Shown here one piece after another: positions 52,119 through 62,678 of a stretch of DNA of 64,000 bases (its first letter is position 1; every line of letters starts with the position of its first letter). This DNA is from Catenuloplanes indicus. GTDB lineage: Bacteria; Actinomycetota; Actinomycetes; Mycobacteriales; Micromonosporaceae. The position numbers and the translations under genes were made by a program. The notes below the pieces were generated by a model, which worked only from the letters and a program-made list of their open reading frames with translations, made no database searches and was not told where the DNA came from. Where the stretch lies: the NCBI RefSeq assembly GCF_030813715.1, contig NZ_JAUSUZ010000001.1, forward strand, positions 7,068,001 to 7,132,000, in the 5' to 3' direction.

Positions 52119-53371
52119 CCCTCCTGGCCCGGCGCGGCGGGCTGCTGCGCGAACCGATGTTCCGCACGTACTGGTCCGCGCACGTGGTGTCGTTGGTCGG
52201 GGAGCAGATCTCGTACCTCGCGCTGCCGCTGCTGGCCGTGCTCACGGTCGGCGCCGGCCCGGCCGAGATGGGCTACCTGACCGCGGCCGCGCTCCTGCCG
52301 AACCTGCTGTTCTCGCTGGCCGCGGGCGCGTGGGTGGACCGGCGGCCGGCCAAGCGGCACATCATGATCGGGGCGGACCTGGTCCGGGCCGGGCTGCTGC
52401 TGGTCGTGCCGGTGCTCGCGTTCGCCGGGTTACTGCAGCTGTGGCACCTCTACGTGATCGCGTTCCTGACCGGCACGCTCACGCTCCTCTTCGAGGTGGC
52501 CAACAACAGCCTGTTCGCGTCCGTGGTCCCGCGCGCCGACTACATCGGGGCGAACTCGCTGCTCAACGGCGCGCGGGCGATGTCCTACGTGGCCGGGCCG
52601 AGCGCGGGTGGCCTGCTGGTGCAGACGATCACCGCGCCGTTCGCGCTGATCGCGGACGCGGTGTCGTACCTCGGGTCCGCGATCCTGCTGCTCCGGATCC
52701 GGCCGGACGAGAGCGCGGCCGTGTCCACCTCGTCCTCGCCGGAGGAGAGTGGCGTGCTGAGCGGGTTGCGGTACATCGCCCGGTCCGCCGTGCTGCGCTC
52801 GCTGCTGCTCGGCGTGACCGTGCTGAACCTGTTCAACTACGTCTTCCACGCGCTGTTCATCCTGTACGTGACCACCGCGCTCGGGCTCTCCGCGGGGCAG
52901 CTCGGCGTGCTGATCGGCGTCGCCTCGGTCGGCGGCCTGCTGGGCGCCGTGATCACCGGCCCGCTCACCCGCCGCTTCGGCGTCGGCCCGGTCGCGATCG
53001 CCGGATTCGTGGTCTTCCCGCTGCCGCTGGTGCTGGTGCCGCTGGCCGCCGGTGGCGAACCTACGATCATGGCGATGGTCTTCGCGGCCGAGTTCCTCAG
53101 CAGCATCGGTGTGATGATGCTGGACATCACGGTCGGCTCGCTGCAGACCGCTGCGACCCCGCTGACCCGGCTCTCCCTGGTCAGCGGCGCCAAGCGCACG
53201 GTCAACTACGGCGTACGGCCGCTCGGCGCGCTGCTCGGCGGCTTCCTCGGCGAGACGATCGGCATCCACCCGACGATCTGGATCGCCTCGGTCGGCGCGG
53301 TCACCGGCACGCTCTTCGTCCTGTTCTCCCCGATTCGGCGCCTCCGCGAGCTACCGGACCAGCCGGACTGA
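52115..53371 (+). CDS. MFS exporter (EntS/tetracycline-type)
   Basis: 418 residues from GTG 52115, coupled to the ArsR gene. Twelve helices. N-terminal FRTYWSAHVVSLVGEQISYLALPLLA and AAGAWVDRRPAKRHIMIGADLVRA are typical of the EntS/macrolide-type exporter group; the central loop (about 200-225) is Ser-rich. ArsR-MFS pairs usually serve drug or siderophore export. The DHB operon lies 2.7 kb away but is separately controlled. Confidence 0.88.
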   Translation: MTLLARRGGLLREPMFRTYWSAHVVSLVGEQISYLALPLLAVLTVGAGPAEMGYLTAAALLPNLLFSLAAGAWVDRRPAKRHIMIGADLVRAGLLLVVPVLAFAGLLQLWHLYVIAFLTGTLTLLFEVANNSLFASVVPRADYIGANSLLNGARAMSYVAGPSAGGLLVQTITAPFALIADAVSYLGSAILLLRIRPDESAAVSTSSSPEESGVLSGLRYIARSAVLRSLLLGVTVLNLFNYVFHALFILYVTTALGLSAGQLGVLIGVASVGGLLGAVITGPLTRRFGVGPVAIAGFVVFPLPLVLVPLAAGGEPTIMAMVFAAEFLSSIGVMMLDITVGSLQTAATPLTRLSLVSGAKRTVNYGVRPLGALLGGFLGETIGIHPTIWIASVGAVTGTLFVLFSPIRRLRELPDQPD

Positions 53372-53383
53372 CCGCGGGCTCCG

Positions 53384-53404
53384 GCGGCGGTGCGCGACCG
53401 CCGC
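53384..53404 (+). terminator. short hairpin after MFS exporter
   Basis: 8-bp arms GCGGCGGT/ACCGCCGC with a 5-nt loop, 13 nt after the stop. Confidence 0.45.
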
Positions 53405-53520
53405 GCCGCGGCCGGGAGGCGGCGGCGATCGTCGCGGGAGCGTGGTGACCAGCGCCGGAACCGGCTCCGGCCGGCGGACCGGAGCGGAGCGGAGCCAGCG
53501 GAGTCGGAGGGGGAGCCGGA

Positions 53521-53568
53521 GGTCTGCCCGCGGGAGCATGCGGAACGCGGCCACGCCGGGAGCGGGAA
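53521..53568 (-). repeat. dispersed 3'-flank repeat, copy D
   Basis: On the minus strand TTCCCGCTCCCGGCGTGGCC, GCGTT middle, CCGCATGCTCCCGCGGGC. It starts 7 nt after the stop of the 2H phosphoesterase gene in the same orientation. The far block diverges from copies C and E. Confidence 0.85.
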
Positions 53569-53575
53569 AGCCCGC

Positions 53576-54115
53576 TCAGGAAGGCTCGTGCGGCCCCGCC
53601 GTGCCGAGCCGGTGGTCGATGTCGTTGGCGTGGTCGGCCACCGCGGCGCCGGTGACCGTGGCCCTGAGCGGCAGGACCTCGATGCACCGGCGGACCGCGT
53701 GGGCCATCTGCGGGTTCGGCACGCGCATGGAGATCGTGCAGTGCGGGACCCAGCGGCCCGGGCGGTAGTGCTCCCACACCTCGACACCGGCCGCAGCCAG
53801 TCGTTCGTGGACCGCGCGGTGGTGCGCCAGCAGCTCCTCGGTCGGCGTGATCCCCAGCCAGAGCACGCGGCCGACGAACTGGCCGGTGAAGTCCATGCTC
53901 AGCGCGAGCCCGCGGCCGACCTCCAGACCGCTCAGCGCGGACGAGACCGCGTGCGGGTCCAGCCGCGGCGCGGCCGCGAGCGAGACGTGCGGGCGGTGCC
54001 GGTTGCCGAGCAGCCCGGCGAGCGTCGGCACGCCCTCGGCCTCCAGCGAGCGCCACAGCGTCCTGATCCGCCGGGTCGCGTCGACATCCAGGTAGAGCTC
54101 GATCGCGGCAACCAC
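53576..54115 (-). CDS. 2H phosphoesterase (2'-5' RNA ligase-like)
   Basis: 179 residues, GTG 54115. Two HxT/Sx motifs: RPHVSLAA near residue 43 and VPHCTISM near residue 124, about 80 residues apart as in the 2H family (2'-5' RNA ligase, CPDase). N-terminal IELYLDVDATRRI strand. Likely acts on 2',3'-cyclic or 2'-5' phosphodiester bonds of RNA or nucleotides. Confidence 0.87.
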   Translation of the reverse strand: MVAAIELYLDVDATRRIRTLWRSLEAEGVPTLAGLLGNRHRPHVSLAAAPRLDPHAVSSALSGLEVGRGLALSMDFTGQFVGRVLWLGITPTEELLAHHRAVHERLAAAGVEVWEHYRPGRWVPHCTISMRVPNPQMAHAVRRCIEVLPLRATVTGAAVADHANDIDHRLGTAGPHEPS

Positions 54116-54273
54116 GCGGACACGTTAGACGATCATCGGCCGGGTGGGCGCACGGGGAATCGTGGGGCGCTCAGCCGATCGGGGGCCGGAAAACGGTGAC
54201 TCGAATGTGACTATGCGCGCAGATCGCGTTCGAACGGGCCTGCGACAGCGGCGGGGGGCGGCGAGGGTGCGGG

Positions 54274-55944
54274 TCAACCCGGCGTGAGCAGGGAGCGCTT
54301 GGCCACCACCGTGACGGACAGCGTCTTGTAGCCGACTGTGTCGAAGAGGACGGTCATCTTGTCCTCCTCGTAGCCGAGAACCATGCCGGTGCCCCACTCC
54401 TGGTGCATGACCGTGCTGTGCACCGGGAACAGCTCGGCCGCGGCCGGCTCGCCGGCGGCCGCGGCGGCCGGCGCGGGGGAGACCGGGGCGTCGGCGGGCG
54501 GGTTGAGGCAGTTGTCGCAGTGGCCGCACGGCTCGGGCGCGTGCTCGCCGAAGTAGGCGAGCAGGATCTGGCCGCGGCAGGACCGGGTCTGGGCGAACGC
54601 GCGCATCATGTCGATCCGCGACCGCTGCACCGTCTGCTGCCGCTCCGCCTCGGCGACCGCGAGCTTGGCGGCCTCGGCCGCGGGCGGCGCGTAGTTCGGC
54701 GCGAGCACCTTGGTGGTGCCGATGGTGGCGACCGAGTCGACCTGTTCCAGCAGTGCGAGCAGCTGGCCGAGCTTGCGGGTGCCGAGGCCGGTCTTCTCGC
54801 GCAGCTCAGCCTTGGTGTGCGCGCCGGTGCGCAGCACGGCCGCGAGCTCGCGGACCTCCTTCTCGTCGACCGCGCCGCCGGTGAAGTACCGCTGGATGTT
54901 CTCGTCCTCGGCACGCCAGAGCAGCAGCGCGCGGGCCGGTGCGCCGTCCCGGCCGGCCCGGCCGATCTCCTGGAAGTAGCTGTCCGGCGAGTCGGGCAGC
55001 GCGACGTGCGCGACCCAGCGGATGTTGGGCTTGTCGATGCCCATGCCGAACGCGCTGGTCGCGACCATCACCTGCACCTTGTCCGCGAGGAACGCCTCGT
55101 GCCGCTCCTCGCGCATGCCGGTCGACATGCCGCCGTGGTAGAACGCGGCCTCGTAGCCCGCTTCGCACAGTTTCTCCGCGAGTTCCTCGGCGGCGCGTCG
55201 GGTGGCCACGTAGACGATGCCCAGGCCCTCGTCCTCGTCGAGCAGCGCGGTCAGCCGCCGCCAGCGGTAGTTCTCGTCCGGGCAGTAGGCCACCTCGAGG
55301 AACAGGTTCGACCGGTCCAGGCCGGAGATCATCGGCTTGACCTCGCGCAGGCCGAGCCGCTTGATGATGTCGTCGCGGACCGGCGGGGACGCGGTCGCGG
55401 TCAGCGCGAGCACCGGCGGGCGGCCGATCGCGCGGATCAGGTGGCCGAGCGCCAGGAAGTCCGGCCGGAAGTCCGGGCCCCACGCGGAGATGCAGTGCGC
55501 CTCGTCCACCGCGACCAGCGCCGGGCGCAGTGCGCGGATCTCCACCTGCATCGGCTCGGAGGCCAGTTGCTCCGGCGTGGTGAACAGGAACCGGGCCTCG
55601 CCGTTGCGGATCGACTCGAGCGCCTCGGCCTTCTGGTTCGGCGTCTCGGCGGAGCTGATCCGGACCGCGCGCAGCGCCGGCGTGCCGTACTCGTTGAGCG
55701 CGGCGATCTGGTCCTGCTGCAGCGCGAGCAGCGGCGAGACGACCACGGTCGGGCCGGGCAGCAGCGTGCCGGGGATCTGGTAGAGCGCGGACTTGCCGCC
55801 GCCGGTGGGCATGACGACCAGCGCGTCGCGCCGTTTCATCACGGTCTTCATCGGCGCGAGCTGGCCGGGCCGCAGCGTCCGCCAGCCGAAGTGCTTCTTG
55901 GCGGCGCGCTTGATGCGGGAGGAGAGCAGGGGGAGTGTGATCAT
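54274..55944 (-). CDS. RecQ-family DNA helicase with C-terminal CarD-like domain
   Basis: 556 residues, ATG 55944. SF2 helicase: RPGQ box, Walker A MPTGGGKS (45-52), DEAH in VAVDEAHCISAWGP, motif III ALTATAS, motif V VATSAFGMGIDKPNIRW, motif VI QEIGRAGRDG. RecQ zinc-binding cysteines in RSCRGQILLAYFGE and PEPCGHCDNC. No HRDC. After an Ala/Pro linker, about 505-556 (STVMHQEWGTGMVLGYEEDKMTVLF) resembles a CarD/UvrD-C-type beta domain. Acts in DNA repair or recombination. Divergent from the iron-regulated operon. Confidence 0.92.
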   Translation of the reverse strand: MITLPLLSSRIKRAAKKHFGWRTLRPGQLAPMKTVMKRRDALVVMPTGGGKSALYQIPGTLLPGPTVVVSPLLALQQDQIAALNEYGTPALRAVRISSAETPNQKAEALESIRNGEARFLFTTPEQLASEPMQVEIRALRPALVAVDEAHCISAWGPDFRPDFLALGHLIRAIGRPPVLALTATASPPVRDDIIKRLGLREVKPMISGLDRSNLFLEVAYCPDENYRWRRLTALLDEDEGLGIVYVATRRAAEELAEKLCEAGYEAAFYHGGMSTGMREERHEAFLADKVQVMVATSAFGMGIDKPNIRWVAHVALPDSPDSYFQEIGRAGRDGAPARALLLWRAEDENIQRYFTGGAVDEKEVRELAAVLRTGAHTKAELREKTGLGTRKLGQLLALLEQVDSVATIGTTKVLAPNYAPPAAEAAKLAVAEAERQQTVQRSRIDMMRAFAQTRSCRGQILLAYFGEHAPEPCGHCDNCLNPPADAPVSPAPAAAAAGEPAAAELFPVHSTVMHQEWGTGMVLGYEEDKMTVLFDTVGYKTLSVTVVAKRSLLTPG

Positions 55945-56056
55945 GGCGCGGTCATTGTCCCCGTTCGGTTGGCCCGCGTCGATGCGGCGAAGGCGTGTGT
56001 GCCGTGATTTTCCCGCATTTGCGAGGCGACAAACGCCACTCCCATGGATGCCTTCG

Positions 56057-56075
56057 ACAGGTTAGGCTAACCTAA
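56057..56075 (+). promoter_or_regulatory. IdeR/DmdR iron box
   Basis: ACAGGTTAGGCTAACCTAA matches 17 of 19 positions of TTAGGTTAGGCTAACCTAA; the core AGGTTAG-G-CTAACCT (56059-56073) is a perfect palindrome. It lies 65 bp before dhbA. It should bind iron-loaded IdeR/DmdR1 and repress the DHB operon when iron is sufficient. Confidence 0.92.
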
Positions 56076-56139
56076 CGCGGCGATCTTAGATTGCTCTATG
56101 TGTGCGGGTCCGCTGTGCCCAAAACCGGGAGGAACTGGC

Positions 56140-56883
56140 ATGGAGCACGTCTTCGCCGGTACGACCGCGCTGGTCACGGGCGCGGCGCAGGGGATTGGTG
56201 CGGCGGTCGCGCGGGCGTTGGCGGACCGGGGTGCCCGAGTCATCGCCACCGACCGTAACGAACAACGACATGATCACCCCAACATCGAGCGGGTACGTCT
56301 CGACGTCACCGACGCCGACGCGGTCCGCGAGATCACCAGCGTGGCCGGGCCGATCGGGCTGCTCGTCAACGTCGCCGGCATTCTCCGTCTCGGCCCGGTC
56401 ACCTCGCTGAGCGACCGCGACTGGGCCGACACGTTCGCGGTCAACGCCACCGGCGTCTTCAACCTCAGCCGCGCGGTCGTACCCGGCATGGTCGCCCGCC
56501 GGGACGGCGTGATCATCACGGTCGCGTCCAACGCCGCGGGCGTCCCGCGCGCCGGCATGGCCGCGTACGCCGCGTCCAAGGCCGCCGCGGTGATGTTCAC
56601 CAAGAGCCTCGGTCTGGAGGTCGCGCGGCACGGCGTGCGGTGCAACACGGTCTGTCCCGGCTCCACCGACACGCCCATGCAGCGGGCGATGTGGAGCGAG
56701 GGGACCGGGCCGGCCGCGGTGCTGCGCGGCGACCCGGAGTCGTACCGCGTCGGTATCCCGCTCGGCCGGATCGCCGAGCCCGAGGACGTCGCGGACGCGG
56801 TGCTGTTCCTCGCCTCACCGGCGGCGCGGCACATCACCATGCACGACCTGTACGTCGACGGCGGCGCCACCCTGCGCGCCTGA
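56140..56883 (+). CDS. dhbA: 2,3-dihydro-2,3-dihydroxybenzoate dehydrogenase
   Basis: 247 residues, ATG 56140 with GGGAGGA upstream. SDR fold: [21 protein letters not shown], catalytic SNAAG and YAASK. EntA/DhbA-like ending [11 protein letters not shown]. Oxidises 2,3-dihydro-DHB to 2,3-dihydroxybenzoate with NAD+. First gene of the operon, 15 bp before dhbC, under the iron box. Confidence 0.92.
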   Translation: MEHVFAGTTALVTGAAQGIGAAVARALADRGARVIATDRNEQRHDHPNIERVRLDVTDADAVREITSVAGPIGLLVNVAGILRLGPVTSLSDRDWADTFAVNATGVFNLSRAVVPGMVARRDGVIITVASNAAGVPRAGMAAYAASKAAAVMFTKSLGLEVARHGVRCNTVCPGSTDTPMQRAMWSEGTGPAAVLRGDPESYRVGIPLGRIAEPEDVADAVLFLASPAARHITMHDLYVDGGATLRA

Positions 56884-56898
56884 GCGGAGGTTCACTCG

Positions 56899-58050
56899 AT
56901 GACCGACCTGAGGACACAAGCGGCCACGGAGCTGATCGACGACTACCGTCCGGGGTCGTCGTTCTTCTTCGCCTCCCCCCGGCACACGCTGCTGGCCGAG
57001 GGGGTGGCGGTCGGCGTGCCCGGCCGGGCCGCGGACCTCCCCTCGTACGTGTCCGGCATGCTGGGCGCGCTGCGCGAGGCCGGTGACGACGCACCGATCG
57101 CGGTCGGCGCGATCCCGTTCGACGGCACCGCGGCCGCGCAACTGTACGTGCCGATGTCGGTGCGCCGGTCCGCGCCGCCGTCCGGCCGGACGTTCGCGGC
57201 GCCGGTGGAGAACGGTTACCACCTGCGCCCGGTCCCGGAGCCCGCGCGGTACACCGAGGGCGTCACCCGGGCACTGGAGATGATGGACGGTGACGCGCTC
57301 ACCAAGGTCGTGCTGGCCCGGTCGCTGCACGTCACCGCGGACGCGCCGGTCGACCTGCGCGACCTGGTCCGGCGGCTGGCGCACCGGGACCCGCGCGGCT
57401 ACACGTTCGCGGCCGACCTCCCGCACGGCCGCACGCTGGTCGGTGCCAGCCCGGAGCTGCTGGTCTCCCGGTTCGGCAGCCGCGTGGTGGCGAACCCGAT
57501 GGCCGGTTCCGCGGCCCGCAGCACCGACCGGTACGAGGACGTGCGCCGCGCCGCCGCGCTGCGCGACTCGGAGAAGGACCTGCGCGAGCACGCGGTCGTG
57601 GTCGAGTCCGTGGTGGAGGCGCTGCGCCCGTACTGCAAGGAGATCGAGGTGCCGGTCCGGCCGTCCGTGGTGCCGACCGCGACCATGTGGCACCTGGCCA
57701 GCCGGATCGCGGCCGAGGTCGCGGACGACGCGATCTCGTCGCTGGAACTGGCGCACGCGCTGCACCCGACGCCGGCGATCTGCGGCGTGCCGGTCGACGC
57801 GGCCCGCGCCGCGATCGCCGAGATAGAGCCGTTCGACCGCGGCTTCTACACCGGCATGGTCGGCTGGGCGGACGCGGCCGGGGACGGCGAGTGGGTGGTG
57901 ACGATCCGCTGCGCCGAGGTGGACGACCGGTCGATGCGGCTCTACGCCGGCGCCGGCATCGTGCCCGGCTCGTCGCCGGAGTCGGAACTGGCCGAGACGA
58001 CCGCGAAGTTCCGTACCATGCTGCGCGCGATGGGGCTGGGCGATGAGTGA
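56899..58050 (+). CDS. dhbC: isochorismate synthase
   Basis: 383 residues, ATG 56899, preceded by GCGGAGG. Chorismate-binding signatures: [59 protein letters not shown] and [13 protein letters not shown]. Converts chorismate to isochorismate in DHB synthesis. The GTG at 58047 overlapping its stop could start dhbE, but 58134 is better supported. Confidence 0.93.
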   Translation: MTDLRTQAATELIDDYRPGSSFFFASPRHTLLAEGVAVGVPGRAADLPSYVSGMLGALREAGDDAPIAVGAIPFDGTAAAQLYVPMSVRRSAPPSGRTFAAPVENGYHLRPVPEPARYTEGVTRALEMMDGDALTKVVLARSLHVTADAPVDLRDLVRRLAHRDPRGYTFAADLPHGRTLVGASPELLVSRFGSRVVANPMAGSAARSTDRYEDVRRAAALRDSEKDLREHAVVVESVVEALRPYCKEIEVPVRPSVVPTATMWHLASRIAAEVADDAISSLELAHALHPTPAICGVPVDAARAAIAEIEPFDRGFYTGMVGWADAAGDGEWVVTIRCAEVDDRSMRLYAGAGIVPGSSPESELAETTAKFRTMLRAMGLGDE

Positions 58051-58133
58051 GCGTTCCGCAACGTCGTCCCAACCCGATTGCGCCCGATCAGGTGCGCCTG
58101 AGCCGGCCGTTGACGCCCTCGCGAGGTTGCAGA

Positions 58134-59710
<1,577 letters not shown>

Positions 59711-59714
<4 letters not shown>

Positions 59715-60325
59715 GCATTCCGGTCGTCGATCCGTACCCGCTGCCAGAGGTTTCTGATCTTCCGCGTGGGCGGGTGTCGTGGACCGTCGACCCGGCGCGT
59801 GCGGTGCTGCTGGTGCACGATCTCCAGCGGCACTTCCTCCGTTACTACACGCCCGGCACGTCCCCGCTGGACCCGATGCTGGACGCGATCGACCGGCTGC
59901 GCGCACGGGCCGCCGCGCTCGGGGTGCCGGTGGTGTTCTCCGCACAGCCCGGCGGTCAGACGCCCGCGCAGCGGGGGTTGCAGCAGCAGATGTGGGGCGC
60001 CGGCGTCGGTGCGGGCGTGCCCGCGCAGATCGTGGTGCCGCTGTCCGACGGCGAGACGCTGATGCCGAAGTGGCGCTACAGCGCGTTCCACCGCACCACG
60101 CTGGACACGCTGATGGGCACCCGCGACCAGCTGGTCATCTGCGGCGTCTACGCCCACATCGGCGTGGCGGCCACGGCCGCGGACGCTTTCATGCGCGACA
60201 TCCAGGCCTTCGTCGTCTCCGACGCGGTCGCCGACTTCAGCCGTGCCGACCACGACGCCGCCCTCACCCGCATCGCCGACCACTGCGGCGTCGTCCTCCC
60301 CACCGCCGCCGTCTTCCCCACCTGA
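59711..60325 (+). CDS. dhbB: isochorismatase without aryl carrier domain
   Basis: 204 residues, GTG 59711. Isochorismatase markers: [12 protein letters not shown] (catalytic Asp), [10 protein letters not shown] (Lys) and [18 protein letters not shown]. Hydrolyses isochorismate to 2,3-dihydro-DHB and pyruvate. EntB/DhbB proteins are about 285-310 residues because of a C-terminal aryl carrier protein; here the chain ends right after the isochorismatase domain, so a separate ArCP (free or in an NRPS) must be elsewhere. Last gene of the operon; a strong hairpin follows. Confidence 0.92.
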
Positions 60326-60328
60326 TCC

Positions 60329-60377
60329 TCCGGGGCGGCCGGCCGGTCACTCGCCCGACATCGCCGGCCGCCCCGGA
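60329..60377 (+). terminator. terminator of the DHB operon
   Basis: Perfect 15-bp arms TCCGGGGCGGCCGGC/GCCGGCCGCCCCGGA with a 19-nt loop, 3 nt after the dhbB stop. Confidence 0.7.
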
Positions 60378-60529
60378 TCCACGCCCACCGGACCGGAATG
60401 GGACTGCCGATCGGCGGGCATCCCACGGAAAACGACGGTGAGCCGCGGCCCGTCGGCCGAAGCGGTGGGGTCGACGTCCGTCGTTGGATCGGTGGGACAC
60501 GCGGTTTTCGGCACCGGGCGGGGTGGGAC

Positions 60530-60727
60530 ATGCACGCGGCGCACTACCTGGCCGAATTACGGCAGATCGTCCGGTCGGCCGGCGACGAGAAGACCGACTC
60601 GCACGGCAACACCTGGAGGCGGCAGGGCGGCGAGTTCGTCTGCCAGTCGTGGGAATGGCGTGCGAGCATGTGTGAGGCTGGCGGCCGGCTCAGCGTGCGG
60701 ATCACGGCGGTGGAGCCGGAACGGTGA
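60530..60727 (+). CDS. small conserved hypothetical (65 aa)
   Basis: 65 residues, ATG 60530 behind GGGCGGGGTGGG. Polar, with MHAAHYLAELRQIVRSAG and CQSWEWRASMCEAGGRLSVRI; two cysteines. Resembles short actinobacterial proteins of unknown function. 64 bp before the sigma-factor gene on the same strand. Confidence 0.5.
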   Translation: MHAAHYLAELRQIVRSAGDEKTDSHGNTWRRQGGEFVCQSWEWRASMCEAGGRLSVRITAVEPER

Positions 60728-60791
60728 TGAGTTCTCGCGCCGGCGCCCGTCATACCTACGTCAGGACATGACGGGACGTGAGGATGACGCG

Positions 60792-61754
60792 ATGAGTGAG
60801 ACCGCTCTTACCGAGCCGGCGTTCTCCGGGCTGGCCGAACGCCACCGCCGGGAGCTGCACGTGCACTGTTACCGGATGCTCGGCTCGTTCGAGGACGCCG
60901 AGGACACGGTGCAGGAGACCTTCCTGCGGGCCTGGCGGCGGCGGGAGACGTTCCAGGGACGGTCGACGTTGCGGGCCTGGCTGTACCGGATCGCCACCAA
61001 TGCCTGCCTGGACCTGCTCGCCAAGGTACGCCCGGAAGCGGCCACCGGCGGCGAGGTGCCGTGGCTGCAGCCGTACCCGGACCGGTTGCTCGACGAACTG
61101 CCCGCCGGCGACGCGGACGAGCCGGAGACCGTCGCGGTCGCACGGGAGACGATCGAGCTGGCGTACCTGGTCGCGGTCCAGCATCTCGCGCCGCGCCCAC
61201 GGGCCGTGCTGATCCTCCGGGACGTGCTCGGCTGGCCGGCCAAGGACGTCGCGGACCTGCTCGGCGACTCGGTCAACTCGGTGAACAGCGCGCTGCAACG
61301 GGCCCGGGCCGGCATGCGGGAGCACCTGCCGGCCGAACGGCAGGACTGGACCGGCGGCGTCGAGGACGCCGGCACGCGGGAGCTGGTCCGCCGCTTCACC
61401 GAGGCCAGCGTGGCCACGGACGTCACGGCGCTGGCCGGGATGCTGCGCGACGACGTCCGGTTCTCGATGCCGCCCACGCCGGGCCTGCACCGCGGCCGCG
61501 ACGCGGTGGTCAACGACTGGACCCGGGACGGCTTCCCGGACCTGACCGGCCTGCGCGGGGTCCCCACCGCCGTGAACCGGCAGCCCGCCGTCGCGTTCTA
61601 CCACTGGCGGGAGCGGGAACGGGCGTACCTGCCGTTGACGCTCGACGTCCTGCGGATCACCGGCGGCGCGATCACCGAGCTGACCACGTTCCACGCCGAC
61701 CGGTTCGCCCGGCTCGGCCTGCCGGAGCGGCTGCCCGCGGACGGCACCGAGTAG
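60792..61754 (+). CDS. ECF sigma factor, SigG-like, with SnoaL-type C-terminal domain
   Basis: 320 residues, ATG 60792 with GAGGATGACGCG upstream. Sigma region 2: LHVHCYRMLGSFEDAEDTVQETFLRAWRRRE (10-62), LRAWLYRIATNACLD; region 4: RPRAVLILRDVLGWPAKDVADLLG (145-190). Then a SnoaL/NTF2-like domain (about 207-315): LRDDVRFSMPPTPGLHRG, AVAFYHWRE. This fused layout is the SigG/TIGR02960 group, where the C-terminal domain replaces a separate anti-sigma factor. It precedes the cupin-DUF6069 gene by 6 bp, probably in one operon. Confidence 0.93.
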   Translation: MSETALTEPAFSGLAERHRRELHVHCYRMLGSFEDAEDTVQETFLRAWRRRETFQGRSTLRAWLYRIATNACLDLLAKVRPEAATGGEVPWLQPYPDRLLDELPAGDADEPETVAVARETIELAYLVAVQHLAPRPRAVLILRDVLGWPAKDVADLLGDSVNSVNSALQRARAGMREHLPAERQDWTGGVEDAGTRELVRRFTEASVATDVTALAGMLRDDVRFSMPPTPGLHRGRDAVVNDWTRDGFPDLTGLRGVPTAVNRQPAVAFYHWRERERAYLPLTLDVLRITGGAITELTTFHADRFARLGLPERLPADGTE

Positions 61755-61760
61755 ACCCCG

Positions 61761-62402
61761 GTGCGCACCCTCACGCTGCGCGCCGGTGCCCGCGTCCCGG
61801 TGGTCGCGGCGGAGTGGCACGACGCGTTCGCCGTCGTGACGCGCGGCCGGGTGCGGCTGGAACTGCGCGACGGCACCCCCGGCCCGCTCCTCGGCCGCGA
61901 CGCCGCCTTCTGGCTCCGCGGCACCGGCGTCCGCGCGCTGCGCAACCCCGGCCGCCGCACGGCCACCCTGCGTGTCATCACCCTCAGGAGGACCGGCATG
62001 ACCAGCATGAACACCGCCCGGCCGGCCTGGCGTCGCCTCGCCGGGACGGGCCTCGCCGCCACGTTCGCCGCGGCCGTGGCCACCACGCTCGCGGCCGCGC
62101 TGGCCCGGGCCGCCGGGGTCGGTCTCGACATCGACGGCGAGGCCATCCCGTTGCCCGGCTTCGCCCTGGTGACCGGCGTCTGCTCGCTCGCCGGTGTGGT
62201 CATCGCGGCCGCGCTGCGGCGGTGGAGCGTCCGTCCCGCCGCGCGTTTCGTCCGGATCACCACGGCGCTGACCGCGATCTCGCTGATCCCGCCGTTCCTC
62301 GTCGGCGCGGACACGGCGACCGTCGCGGCCCTGGTCGCGCTGCACCTGATCCCGGCAGCGGTGATGATCCCGGCCCTGGCCCGCACGCTCCGCACCGGCT
62401 GA
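61761..62402 (+). CDS. cupin-like domain joined to DUF6069-type membrane protein
   Basis: 213 residues from GTG 61761. Residues 1-78 look like a small cupin (LTLRAGARVPVVAAEWHDAFAVV, GRVRLELRDG, AFWLRGTGVRALRNPG). Residues about 80-213 form a four-helix membrane protein of DUF6069 type (GLAATFAAAVATTLAAALARAAG, FALVTGVCSLAGVVIAAAL, TALTAISLIPPFLVG, ALHLIPAAVMIPALARTL). ATG 61998 at the domain border has AGGAGGACCGGC directly upstream, so the membrane part may be made as a separate 134-residue protein. Two genes that have fused in frame, or overlapping expression. Follows the sigma gene. Confidence 0.72.
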   Translation: MRTLTLRAGARVPVVAAEWHDAFAVVTRGRVRLELRDGTPGPLLGRDAAFWLRGTGVRALRNPGRRTATLRVITLRRTGMTSMNTARPAWRRLAGTGLAATFAAAVATTLAAALARAAGVGLDIDGEAIPLPGFALVTGVCSLAGVVIAAALRRWSVRPAARFVRITTALTAISLIPPFLVGADTATVAALVALHLIPAAVMIPALARTLRTG

Positions 62403-62637
62403 GCCGAGCACCGGGCCGATCCAGAGCGCGGCGGTCGCGGGTTTCCTCGGGACGGCGGGCCGGCGGGGGAGCGGGAGTGGGCTGCGTTTCGCGGGTGATG
62501 GACGGCGGCCGGGTGCGGACAGCTCGGCGACCGCCTTGAGCAGCGGCGCCGGTTCCGACGGCCTGGTACCGCGCAGGGCGAGCAGCGGCACGGCCGAGGA
62601 GACAGGCGCAGCACGCGGTCGCGAATGGCCCGGCGGC

Positions 62638-62674
62638 ACCGGTCCGGCGGCGGGGAGCCCGCCGCCGGACCGGT
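62638..62674 (-). terminator. terminator of the carboxypeptidase gene
   Basis: Perfect 17-bp arms with a 3-nt loop (GAG), beginning 4 nt after the stop on the minus strand. The 235 bp between it and the DUF6069 stop hold no other recognisable element. Confidence 0.75.
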
Positions 62675-62678
62675 CCGG

